The notes below the pieces were generated by a model that saw nothing but the letters and a program-made list of their open reading frames with translations, searched no databases and was not told the DNA's origin. From Sutterella sp. (lineage in GTDB: Bacteria; Pseudomonadota; Gammaproteobacteria; Burkholderiales; Burkholderiaceae_F), in NCBI GenBank assembly GCA_020025915.1, contig JAHHRH010000011.1, forward strand, positions 1 to 38,401: a stretch of 38,401 bases of DNA, in the 5' to 3' direction. Positions 25,535 through 33,888 of this stretch are shown piece by piece. Every line of letters begins with the position of its first letter. The first letter of the stretch is position 1. The translations under genes were made by a program, and so were the position numbers.

Positions 25535-27853
25535 ATGATCCCAGAGGGCTTTATTACAGGACTACTTGATCGCGCCGATATTGTCGACGTGATTAATCGC
25601 TATGTCCCACTCAAAAAAGCTGGTCGCAACTGGATGGCTTGTTGTCCTTTCCATAAAGAAAAAACGCCTTCTTTTTCAGTTAGTCAAACCAAACAATTCT
25701 TTAAGTGCTTTGGGTGTGGTGAAGCTGGTAATGCCATAGGCTTCATCATGAAGTATGAGGGACTTGAGTTCCCAGATGCCGTCAAGAAGTTGGCTAGCCT
25801 TTACGCTATGGATGTGCCTGAAGATCAGTCACCAGCTAAGCGTGAGGCACGTCAAAAAGCGCGTACCCTGACCGACTATATGAGTGAGGCGGCGAACTTC
25901 TATACAGAACAGTTACGTAGTACGCCCTTTGCTGCAGAGTATTTAAAAAATCGTCAAATTACGGGGGCGACAGCGCAGACCTTTGGCCTGGGTTATTCAC
26001 CTGATGATTGGCACTCGCTTCAGCGTGTGTTTGGAGAGCGCTATAACGACAAAGCGCTTGAAGACTGTGGGCTCATTAACACCAAAAATGGCCGTCGCTA
26101 TGATGCGTTTCGTGGACGCATCATGTTTCCGATTCGTAATGCCAAAGGCTTAGTGATCGGGTTTGGTGCTCGCACAATGAAGGGGGACGAGCAACCGAAG
26201 TATCTCAATAGTCCCGAAACACCGATTTACCATAAAGGTAGCGAACTCTACGGTTACTTTGAAGGGCGTGATGCGATTCATGCTAAGGGGCGTGCCATTG
26301 TCTGCGAAGGCTATATGGACGTTATCCAGTTGTCGCAAGCGGGCTTTAGAGAGTCCGTGGCGGCGTTGGGTACATCGATTACGCCAGAACACGTTCGTAA
26401 GCTTTTTAAATTAACGGACGCGGTGTTCTTTTCGTTTGACGGGGATACCGCAGGTCGTAAGGCGGCATGTCGTGCCCTTGAAGCAACGTTACCGGTGATT
26501 AGTGACGTTCAAAAGGCGGGCTTTATTCTTTTGCCGCCAGAGCACGATCCCGATAGCTTGATCAAAGCCGAAGGCCCTGAAGGGTTCGAGCGTCAAATCG
26601 ACAAGGCGTATGGTCTCACGGACTTTATGAAGCATTTGCTCCTTGAAGGTAAAGAGCTGATGTATGCCGAAGAGCGTGCCAAAGTCGTGGCTGAGGCCAA
26701 GTCTTGGGTGCTTTCGATGCAACACGCACCGATTTTGCGTTCGGTCTTAATCCGTGAGTTGGCCGGTATTGCTCGCCTACAAGTTGAAGATATCGAAAAG
26801 CAATTTGGTTTGGTACCAGCTCGGTCGCCCGTATCGACCTTTGGGGGTGATAAGCCCTGGCGTCGTGGTAACGATCTTTATGGTCGCAATGCGCGTTGGC
26901 AGCGTCTGGCGCCAGAACCGCGATTACGCGTCAAAGATATTCGTGAACGCATTTTGCAGTGTTTCTTGTCGTACCCTTCATTGGTCACGGAATATAGTCA
27001 CGCCATCGAAGAAGAATTTTTGACAAGTACGCATCCGGCTGCAGAGCGTATTGTTGAAGTGTGGCGGGCCGCAGCCGCTGAAGAGGATGGCGGTCATTTG
27101 AATCCAGCGAGCCTTTTGATGCGCTTGGCTGAAAGTGAGCATATTGCTTATTACGAGACGTTGCTCACCGAGGAGTTGACGACAGGCACGCCAGAAGAAG
27201 GCGCACGTATGGAAGTGCGAAAGGCGTTTATCGAATTAGAGCTCGAACGCACGAAGGCGCGTATTGAACAAATGGCACACGATGTGGCACGTGATATGGT
27301 CGCGATGCGTAAGCTTAATGACCGCCGTGCTGAACTTCAAAAGCTCGCTGATGAAGCTAAGCTTGATGAGCGAGGCTATCGCTTGCGTCAAGAAACGCAG
27401 GCGCGCTTTGATGCGCAACAAACGGCTTCAATGCGAGATGAGCCCGTCAATGTGACCTTTTCGAATAATCCCATCGTCGCAAAGTTGCAACTCTTTTTGC
27501 GCGGTAAGTCTGAGTCGACAGACGGGGTAACGGTTGCAACAGCTCCGCAAGACCCTATGGCGCATGTACGTGAAGCCTTGTCGACACGTGAAGGTGCGCG
27601 CGCGGCCGCTATGGCGACATCTGTGGCCGTTGAGGCGCAAGAACTTCAAACACCTGTGCCAATACCAGAAGCGATCGGTACATCTGATGGGGCTTGGGAA
27701 GGTACGGCTGATTTATCCTCTGATGCAATGCCACCAAGTATGGAAGAGTATGATTATTCAGGGCTTCCCGACGAGGTGCCCCCAGATGACGAAGCGCCTT
27801 ATGTCTATGAGGATATATCAGACTCAGATGCGGATCTCAATACAGGTCTCTGA
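25535..27853 (+). CDS. dnaG: DNA primase
   Basis: Makes RNA primers for replication together with DnaB. From ATG 25535 it has 772 residues (E. coli about 580). The order is the CHC2 zinc finger (CPFHKEKTPSF, then CFGCG, residues about 40-65), the catalytic core, the Toprim domain (VCEGYMDVIQL with the catalytic Glu; SFDGDTAGRKAA with the Asp pair) and the C-terminal helicase-binding region. The extra length is mainly an Ala/Pro/acidic, probably unstructured tail (about 660-772). Homology begins at MIPEGFITGLLDRADIVDV; a GTG ten codons upstream is not supported. No clear ribosome binding site precedes the ATG, which would suit low expression of primase. Confidence 0.97.
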   Translation: MIPEGFITGLLDRADIVDVINRYVPLKKAGRNWMACCPFHKEKTPSFSVSQTKQFFKCFGCGEAGNAIGFIMKYEGLEFPDAVKKLASLYAMDVPEDQSPAKREARQKARTLTDYMSEAANFYTEQLRSTPFAAEYLKNRQITGATAQTFGLGYSPDDWHSLQRVFGERYNDKALEDCGLINTKNGRRYDAFRGRIMFPIRNAKGLVIGFGARTMKGDEQPKYLNSPETPIYHKGSELYGYFEGRDAIHAKGRAIVCEGYMDVIQLSQAGFRESVAALGTSITPEHVRKLFKLTDAVFFSFDGDTAGRKAACRALEATLPVISDVQKAGFILLPPEHDPDSLIKAEGPEGFERQIDKAYGLTDFMKHLLLEGKELMYAEERAKVVAEAKSWVLSMQHAPILRSVLIRELAGIARLQVEDIEKQFGLVPARSPVSTFGGDKPWRRGNDLYGRNARWQRLAPEPRLRVKDIRERILQCFLSYPSLVTEYSHAIEEEFLTSTHPAAERIVEVWRAAAAEEDGGHLNPASLLMRLAESEHIAYYETLLTEELTTGTPEEGARMEVRKAFIELELERTKARIEQMAHDVARDMVAMRKLNDRRAELQKLADEAKLDERGYRLRQETQARFDAQQTASMRDEPVNVTFSNNPIVAKLQLFLRGKSESTDGVTVATAPQDPMAHVREALSTREGARAAAMATSVAVEAQELQTPVPIPEAIGTSDGAWEGTADLSSDAMPPSMEEYDYSGLPDEVPPDDEAPYVYEDISDSDADLNTGL

Positions 27854-27879
27854 GGATACGAAAGCAGGAGAACGAGAGA

Positions 27880-28827
27880 ATGAATCATAAGATGCTTGCC
27901 GCAACCATGTTGTTAGGTCTCATGATGGCTAGTGCCCACGCTGAAACCTTACGTATTGGTGTGTTGCCTGCGGCTGATTCGATTGTGCTTCATGTCGCGG
28001 CTGATGAGTCGCTCTTTAAAGCCAAGGGCTTAGAGGTGGAAGTCGTTCCATTTAAATCGGCGCTTGAGTTAGGTGCCGCTATGCGTGCGGGGCGTTTGGA
28101 TGGTCACTTTGGTGACTTGATGAATGTCTTCACGCAAAACGAGCGCGGTGTGCCGCAAGCGGTCATTCTCACGACGACACATACGCATCAAGACCAACGT
28201 GCGTTTGGTTTGGTGGTCTCACCAAAGGCAGCTAAAGAGATTAAGTCTTTGGCTGACCTGAAGGGAACCGAAACGGCGATGAGTTCGGCGACGATTATCG
28301 ATTATTTGCTCGATCGTATGTCGGTCGTCGAAAAGCTCCCCGAGGGGGCGCTCAAAAACTTAGAAGTAAAACAAATCCCCATTCGTTTACAGATGCTTCA
28401 AACCGGTAAGGTGGCGACAGCCATGTTGCCCGAACCCTTGGTGTCAGTGGTTGAAGCTCGCGGCGGTCGTGTGATTTGGGATGACCGCGCGATCAATGAA
28501 GCATTAGCTGTTGTGGCTTTACGTCAAGAAAAGTTAAAGCCTGAGACGGTGACGGGGTTCCGTGAAGCGGTGGCCGAAGCTGCCAAGTTGATTGAGTCTG
28601 AGCCCGATCGTTTCCGCACTGTGATGGTGAAAAAAGGGCTTCTACCCGCACCTGTGGCCAAGGATTACAAGATGGTTCGCTTTTCGATGTTTGGCACGAA
28701 AGACGGTTTGCCGCCATTGCCAACTGCTTCGGACGTGACGCGTGTTGGTGATTGGATGGTTAAAAAAGGCATGATCAAAGCGGTGCCAGCTTACGAAAGC
28801 GTGGTGGTCACGACCGTAGGCCAATAA
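27880..28827 (+). CDS. ABC transporter substrate-binding protein (NMT1/SsuA-like)
   Basis: A 315-residue periplasmic binding protein. The first 21 residues (MNHKMLAATMLLGLMMASAHA) form a Sec signal peptide ending A-H-A. The mature part (LRIGVLPAADSIVLHVAADESLFKAKGLEVEVV) follows the NMT1/THI5-like and SsuA/TauA pattern, used for sulfonates, thiamine precursors, riboflavin or nitrate. AGGAG lies ten bases before the ATG. It begins a three-gene importer with the ATPase and permease that follow. The ligand cannot be assigned. Confidence 0.85.
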   Translation: MNHKMLAATMLLGLMMASAHAETLRIGVLPAADSIVLHVAADESLFKAKGLEVEVVPFKSALELGAAMRAGRLDGHFGDLMNVFTQNERGVPQAVILTTTHTHQDQRAFGLVVSPKAAKEIKSLADLKGTETAMSSATIIDYLLDRMSVVEKLPEGALKNLEVKQIPIRLQMLQTGKVATAMLPEPLVSVVEARGGRVIWDDRAINEALAVVALRQEKLKPETVTGFREAVAEAAKLIESEPDRFRTVMVKKGLLPAPVAKDYKMVRFSMFGTKDGLPPLPTASDVTRVGDWMVKKGMIKAVPAYESVVVTTVGQ

Positions 28828-28840
28828 AGGTTCAAGCCTC

Positions 28841-29680
28841 GTGAAAGTCCCTCTAATCAACCCAACCCTATTGCAACCAGCGCGTTTTTCGTCACACGAA
28901 GACGCGCTCGGGGTTTCGTGCGCGCATGTGACACTGGGCTACGACCGTACGCCTGTGATTAAAGACTTGAGCTTTGCGTTGCCGCCCGGTGGTTCACTCG
29001 CCATTGTGGGTGAGTCTGGGTGTGGTAAGTCAACCCTTCTGACTGCTTTAGCAGGGTTACGCTCTTTGCAAGCGGGAACAATTGAATGGCAAGGGACGCA
29101 AGGCGAAACCAAAACGATCAAGTCGATTCGATCGAGCTTCGTGTGGCAACATTTAGGCCTATTTCCGTGGAAGCGCGTGTGCGAAAATCTAGCCCTACCT
29201 CTCAAAATTGGGGCAGGTGTCGGCTTAGGGGATGTTGAAGCACTCACGGCTGAAATGTTGAGTGAATTAAAACTCACGGGTCTCGAAGAGCGATTCCCGT
29301 CAGAACTCTCTGGAGGACAACGTCAGCGTCTCGCTTTGGGGCGCGCTTTGATTGTTCGCCCGCAAGTGCTTTTTATGGACGAACCTTTTTCGGCTTTAGA
29401 CGCCTTGCTTCGTGCGCGTATGCAAGCGTGCTTGACGCGGTTACGCCGACGTCATCCGTGTAGCGTTATTTTGGTGACTCACGATATCAGTGAAGCAGTG
29501 GCTTTAGGTTCGCATGTTTTGATGTTGTCGCCACATGGTTGGCAAGCTCCCGAGTTTTTTGCTAATCCAGCTTATGTGCCTGAATTAGGGTGTGGTGATC
29601 GTGATCATCCGGCCTTTTACGATACGGTACATCGCATCCATGCAGGCTTGGCTGCTGCGGCGAAGGAGGACGACGAATGA
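28841..29680 (+). CDS. ABC transporter ATP-binding protein (SsuB/TauB-like)
   Basis: A 279-residue ATPase of an importer. Walker A is GESGCGKST, the Q-loop follows in SSFVWQHLGLFPWKR, the signature is LSGGQRQRLALGRAL, Walker B is VLFMDEPFSALD and the switch His is in VTHDISEAV. The GTG start at 28841 gives a tail of about 25 residues before the ABC domain. It overlaps the permease gene by four bases (ATGA), showing coupled translation. It energises uptake of the ligand of the preceding binding protein. Confidence 0.92.
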   Translation: MKVPLINPTLLQPARFSSHEDALGVSCAHVTLGYDRTPVIKDLSFALPPGGSLAIVGESGCGKSTLLTALAGLRSLQAGTIEWQGTQGETKTIKSIRSSFVWQHLGLFPWKRVCENLALPLKIGAGVGLGDVEALTAEMLSELKLTGLEERFPSELSGGQRQRLALGRALIVRPQVLFMDEPFSALDALLRARMQACLTRLRRRHPCSVILVTHDISEAVALGSHVLMLSPHGWQAPEFFANPAYVPELGCGDRDHPAFYDTVHRIHAGLAAAAKEDDE

Positions 29681-30423
29681 TCGTACTTCGTTATATCCTC
29701 GGCTTTGCTTTTTTGGGGGCGCTTTGGCATATGGGCGCGGTGGCGCTTGGACCAGATCTTTTGCCCGATCCAATCGCAACTTTAACCCTTTTTGCTTCAT
29801 CCTTGATGACGGCTGAATTTTGGTCGCATATCCTCATTAGCTTATGGCGTTTGGTTGTGGGTTTGGTAACGGCTGTCTCTGTGGCATTCCCTTTGGGGCT
29901 TTTGCTAGGTCACTGGCGTGCGGCAGACCTCGTAGGGAGCCCGCTTCTTTTTATTACCTATCCGCTTCCTAAAATCGTTTTATTACCCGTCTTCTTTACA
30001 TTGGTTGGTTTGGGTGACGCGTCACGCGTATTGTTGATTGCACTCACAACGGGTTATCAGATCTTGGTCATCATTCGTGAAGGGGCGTTGAGTATTGACC
30101 CCGCGTATACCAAAGCCTTTCGCTCAATGGGGGGCACAACTCGAGAAGCCATCCGTCATATTTATATTCCAGCTGCGCTTCCCGCGCTTTTCACATCCCT
30201 CAAGGTGGCTAGCGGAACGGCGGTCGCCGTGCTCTTTTTGGCTGAAAGCTTTGCAACAACCACGGGCTTAGGTTTTCTTATTATGGATGCTTGGGGGATG
30301 GGCGACGTGTTGGCGATGTTTAATGCCATTCTTGGGATGAGCATTTTAGGGCTCGTGCTTTATGGCGCCATTGGTTTACTCGAACGCTGGATGTGTCCGT
30401 GGATTTTTGCTCAAAAAGCGTGA
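29677..30423 (+). CDS. ABC transporter permease (SsuC/TauC-like)
   Basis: A 248-residue membrane protein with about six spans of the BPD_transp_1 fold. The EAA loop that contacts the ATPase is seen as AFRSMGGTTREAIRHIYIPAALP. Helices such as LVTAVSVAFPLGLLLG and VASGTAVAVLFLAESFATTTGLG match SsuC/TauC-type permeases. Third gene of the importer, overlapping the ATPase gene by four bases. No hairpin terminator follows, so reading on into the rpoD leader is possible. Confidence 0.9.
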   Translation: MIVLRYILGFAFLGALWHMGAVALGPDLLPDPIATLTLFASSLMTAEFWSHILISLWRLVVGLVTAVSVAFPLGLLLGHWRAADLVGSPLLFITYPLPKIVLLPVFFTLVGLGDASRVLLIALTTGYQILVIIREGALSIDPAYTKAFRSMGGTTREAIRHIYIPAALPALFTSLKVASGTAVAVLFLAESFATTTGLGFLIMDAWGMGDVLAMFNAILGMSILGLVLYGAIGLLERWMCPWIFAQKA

Positions 30424-30908
30424 TTTTTGCCATTTTTGTGAATATTAGGGAAAATACCAATATAGTACTTATTTTTGCTTAACTGTTGATTTAAAGCAGA
30501 CTTTTTATCCCTAAATTGTGTATGGAAAGCAAGGGATTGCGCTAACCAACTAACCACTTTTTGTGCCGCATATGGCAAAATGATTAAGTCATTGTCTCTG
30601 TCTTTGTCAAGTGCGAAAGCCAACTTTTTTGCAAAGATTGCGAAAAAAGATGATAGAGATACGTCGGACGGCTTCGTTGCGATTCTTTTGCTGTGTGCTA
30701 TTAAGGGTTTTTCGCGAGAGGACAGAGCAAAAGATGCAAAAGGGACTCAGAGGCTGGTCTCTAATGCAGCGGCGGCTGAGGAGTGATCTCCTCATGTTTC
30801 ACGCGGGTGGCACGGCAACGCTGTGCGAACGCAGAGGGGCGGTGTGTCGGTATTGTTTTTTTGTTAGACCGACGGTAAAGAACTGCCTTCTCATGATAGA
30901 GGATAGGT
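30424..30908 (+). promoter_or_regulatory. 485-base untranslated leader region of rpoD
   Basis: No convincing gene. A 108-codon frame (30611-30937) overlaps the rpoD start, is Arg/Leu/Cys-rich and has no ribosome binding site. Structures seen: TGAGGAG-TGAT-CTCCTCA hairpin (30777-30794) and GTCGGT...ACCGAC (30846-30851 with 30868-30873) just before rpoD. A weak promoter match, TTGCGA-16 bp-TATTAA, lies at 30677-30704. The left part (30424-30520) is AT-rich. AGAGGA at 30898-30903 is the rpoD ribosome binding site. Confidence 0.4.
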
Positions 30909-33365
30909 ATGGCTGTTTCCAAGAAAACGACGGTTGATGAGTCTGCAAATGTAACGGTAGAAGAGCAGACTCCTCAGACGGCTACGGCGAAGAAAAAACG
31001 CGCCCCTGCGAAGCGTTCGACCAAGGCCGATCAGTCGGCGACCACGCTTGAAACGACAGGTTTAACGCTTTCTGTAGAAGGTTCATCTGAAGAAGAGGTC
31101 AAGCCAAAGACGACGCGTCGCCGTACGAAAAAAACGGTTGAGACAAAAGAAGCTGAAGCGACGGCGGAAACGTCAGCTACGACAGACGGAGAAGCGTCCG
31201 AAGAAGTAGCGCCTGCCAAGAAAACGCGCCGTACCAAGAAAAAGACAGATGCCGCTACTAAGCCCGCGACTAAAAAGACGACGAAGGGGCGTAAAAAGTC
31301 GACAAAGAAAAAAGCGTCTGATGACGATGATCTTGCCGAATACGATGATGATAGCGGAGACTATGCCGACGTGCTTGACGATGACGTCGATACGGAATAT
31401 GCCGAAGATATTCCCGATTTGCCAGACGACTTGCCTGACGAAGAGGATGAGTCGACGGAGGCTGATCCGACGCAGCATCGTACGCGTAAGGCGCGTAGTG
31501 CTAAAGATAAAAAGAGTGCTTTGCTGAGTGGCTATGAGGGCGATGATGAGTCGACTGAAGACCGTCGATCCAAACTCTTTACGCTCATTCGCATGGGGCG
31601 TGAACGTGGTTATGTGACCTACGGCGAAATTAACGACAATCTGCCTAATAGCATCATTGATGATGATGCCATCGAGACGGTTGTCGCGATTTTGTCAAAC
31701 CTTCATATCCAGGTCTTTGAGTCTGCCCCTGACGAAGATACGCTTGCCATGATGAGTAATGATTCGGTGGCAAGTGAAGATGACGCGGAAGAAGAAGCTG
31801 AAGCCGCTTTCTCGACGGTCGATAGTGAGTTTGGCCGCACGACCGACCCGGTTCGCATTTATATGCGTGAAATGGGTTCTGTCGAATTGCTTTCGCGTGA
31901 AGGCGAAATTGAAATCAGTAAGCGTATTGAAGATGGCCTCAAGCACATGGTGCTTGCAATCTCTCGTTGCCCGGTGACAATTGAAGCCATTGTGAAATAC
32001 GCCCATGAGATCCAAGAAGGTACGACGGCTATTGACGAGATCGTTGATGGTTTAGTGATGCCTGACGATAAGGGTAACGTTATTGGTCATAACGACGATG
32101 AAACCGATATGGGGGCATCGGCCATGACGGTGGATCAGCTTGAGGAGATGAAGTCAAAGAGTCTTGAAGTCTTTGCGAGCGTTGAAGCCCATTTCGAAGA
32201 TTTAAAGCAACTCGTTGAAACCGAAGGCTACGGCAGTCCTAGGCTTGAAGACTTGAAGGATACGATTCAGCAAGAATTGATGGCCATACGCTTTACGGCC
32301 AAGACCGCTGACAAGCTTTGTGAATTGTTGCGTGCCACGATCGAAGAAGTGCGTGCCCGTCAAAAGACGATGTATAACGAACTGGTGCGTCGTGCTGGCT
32401 TAAACCGTGAATGGTTCTTGTCGAGCTTTCCTCTTAAGTCAACCGATTTTGACTGGATGGATGAAATTGCTGAGGCCAACGCAAGCCGTCAGGAATATAT
32501 TGAACACTTGAAGCCAACGGTGCAAGAAGAGCAGCGTAACTTGGTGGCCTTGGTTAAGCGCGCCTATATGACGGTGCCTGAACTCTTTGACATCTATAAA
32601 CAGATGGCAACAGGTGAAGCCAAAGCTCGTAACGCGAAGCGCGAAATGACGGAAGCCAACTTGCGTCTCGTGATTTCGATTGCCAAGAAGTACACCAACC
32701 GTGGTTTGCAGTTCCTTGACTTGATTCAAGAAGGAAACGTCGGTTTGATGAAGGCTGTCGACAAGTTTGAATATCGTCGCGGCTATAAGTTCTCGACCTA
32801 TGCCACGTGGTGGATTCGCCAGGCGATTACACGTTCGATTGCTGACCAGGCCCGTACGATTCGTATTCCGGTCCATATGATTGAAACCATCAATCGCATG
32901 AATCGTATTACACGTCAGATTCTTCAAGAAACAGGTGTCGAACCCGATTCTCGTGAACTCGCAGAATTGATGGAATTGCCCGAAGAAAAGATTCTGAAGA
33001 TTATGAAGATTGCTAAGGAACCGATTTCGATGGAAACGCCGATCGGGGACGATGACGATTCGCATTTGGGTGATTTCCTTGAAGATACGCAGACGGTGGC
33101 ACCTGCTGAAGCTATTCAGAATACGAGCTTATCTGAAACGGTTCGCCAGGTGCTCGATAGCTTATCTCCGCGTGAAGCCAAGGTGCTTCGTATGCGTTTT
33201 GGTATTGAAATGCAGTCCGACCATACGCTTGAAGAAGTTGGTAAGCAGTTTGATGTGACGCGTGAACGTATTCGCCAGATTGAAACCAAGGCTTTACGTA
33301 AGTTGCGTCATCCCTCTCGCGCCGACAAGCTTCGTAGCTTTGTCGAAAGCGATAGTAAGGATTGA
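30909..33365 (+). CDS. rpoD: RNA polymerase primary sigma factor RpoD (sigma-70)
   Basis: Housekeeping sigma factor of 818 residues. The first 220 residues are an unusual tail: Lys/Ala/Thr-rich basic repeats (AKKTRRTKKK and KKTTKGRKKSTKKK types) followed by a very acidic stretch. Region 1.1 starts about residue 220 (SKLFTLIRMGRERGYVTYGEI), 1.2 at DPVRIYMREMGSVELL, then a long non-conserved region, 2.1-2.4 (EANLRLVISIAKKY; TWWIRQAITRSIADQAR near 633, with the Gln and Thr that read the -10 box), region 3 and 4.2 (VTRERIRQIETKALRKLRH near 782, with the -35 reading residues R, E, R, Q). All core-binding and promoter-reading motifs match E. coli RpoD closely, so this is the true primary factor. 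Confidence 0.97.
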   Translation: MAVSKKTTVDESANVTVEEQTPQTATAKKKRAPAKRSTKADQSATTLETTGLTLSVEGSSEEEVKPKTTRRRTKKTVETKEAEATAETSATTDGEASEEVAPAKKTRRTKKKTDAATKPATKKTTKGRKKSTKKKASDDDDLAEYDDDSGDYADVLDDDVDTEYAEDIPDLPDDLPDEEDESTEADPTQHRTRKARSAKDKKSALLSGYEGDDESTEDRRSKLFTLIRMGRERGYVTYGEINDNLPNSIIDDDAIETVVAILSNLHIQVFESAPDEDTLAMMSNDSVASEDDAEEEAEAAFSTVDSEFGRTTDPVRIYMREMGSVELLSREGEIEISKRIEDGLKHMVLAISRCPVTIEAIVKYAHEIQEGTTAIDEIVDGLVMPDDKGNVIGHNDDETDMGASAMTVDQLEEMKSKSLEVFASVEAHFEDLKQLVETEGYGSPRLEDLKDTIQQELMAIRFTAKTADKLCELLRATIEEVRARQKTMYNELVRRAGLNREWFLSSFPLKSTDFDWMDEIAEANASRQEYIEHLKPTVQEEQRNLVALVKRAYMTVPELFDIYKQMATGEAKARNAKREMTEANLRLVISIAKKYTNRGLQFLDLIQEGNVGLMKAVDKFEYRRGYKFSTYATWWIRQAITRSIADQARTIRIPVHMIETINRMNRITRQILQETGVEPDSRELAELMELPEEKILKIMKIAKEPISMETPIGDDDDSHLGDFLEDTQTVAPAEAIQNTSLSETVRQVLDSLSPREAKVLRMRFGIEMQSDHTLEEVGKQFDVTRERIRQIETKALRKLRHPSRADKLRSFVESDSKD

Positions 33366-33389
33366 TCGAAGCGTTGTGACTTCACACTC

Positions 33390-33421
33390 AAAAAAGGCGG
33401 TTCAAAAAGACCGCCTTTTTT
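33390..33421 (+). terminator. Intrinsic terminator of rpoD
   Basis: AAAAAAGGCGGT (33390-33401) and ACCGCCTTTTTT (33410-33421), perfect 12-bp stem including the T-tract. Confidence 0.9.
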
Positions 33422-33489
33422 GATGCCATCTGTTGAAGTTAAGGGTTAATACTATCAAGTTTGTAAACGGCTTTTCTTGCTTTTTTTGG

Positions 33490-33518
33490 TTGAAAAGAGT
33501 AATGGGGAGTGTTATGCT
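33490..33518 (+). promoter_or_regulatory. Promoter of the second sigma factor gene
   Basis: TTGAAA (33490-33495), 17-bp spacer, TATGCT (33513-33518): a good sigma-70-type promoter placed just after the rpoD terminator. It gives a start near 33525 and a leader of about 360 nt. Confidence 0.6.
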
Positions 33519-33524
33519 AGACCC

Positions 33525-33888
33525 CTTTTTCGCCGTTCGAAATCGCTTGTAGCAAGCTGTCGGACAGATTGCGCGACTTGAACCGCCGAAGACGTCTTGA
33601 TAAAAAATGTAGATGGATTTCGGATACCTACAATGAAACGGCAGGTGACTGAGCAATACCGAGAGAATGACGCGAAAAAGAAACAGATAGTGCCACTGTG
33701 TGCTTGATGCACGATGAACGAAGGTGTCTCACGCCAGCTCTGAAGTGTCAGAAAGAACGTCATGATAGAAAAACGTTCGAGATGAAAAGAGGCGGAGAAC
33801 TGTGTGTCGTGATGAGGCTCTTTGGCGAGGATTTGAGCGAGCGGAGCCATTGCGAGAAAATGCGCTCCGTTAACGAGAGATAGGACAG
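33525..33888 (+). promoter_or_regulatory. Long leader of the second sigma factor gene
   Basis: About 364 bases without a supported gene; small frames here (61-122 codons, both strands) lack ribosome binding sites. GCTTG-TAG-CAAGC lies near 33545, and GGAGC...GCTCC (about 33844-33868) can fold just ahead of the start codon. The region is purine-rich near the gene. Length and structure suggest post-transcriptional control, but no known riboswitch is recognised. Confidence 0.35.

Noticed and set aside
30611..30937. 108-codon frame in the rpoD leader
   Set aside because: Starts with GTG without a ribosome binding site, is Arg/Cys-rich without a recognisable domain and runs into the rpoD start. 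More likely leader sequence.
33698..33883. Small frame before the second sigma factor gene
   Set aside because: No ribosome binding site and no recognisable pattern; lies in the untranslated leader.
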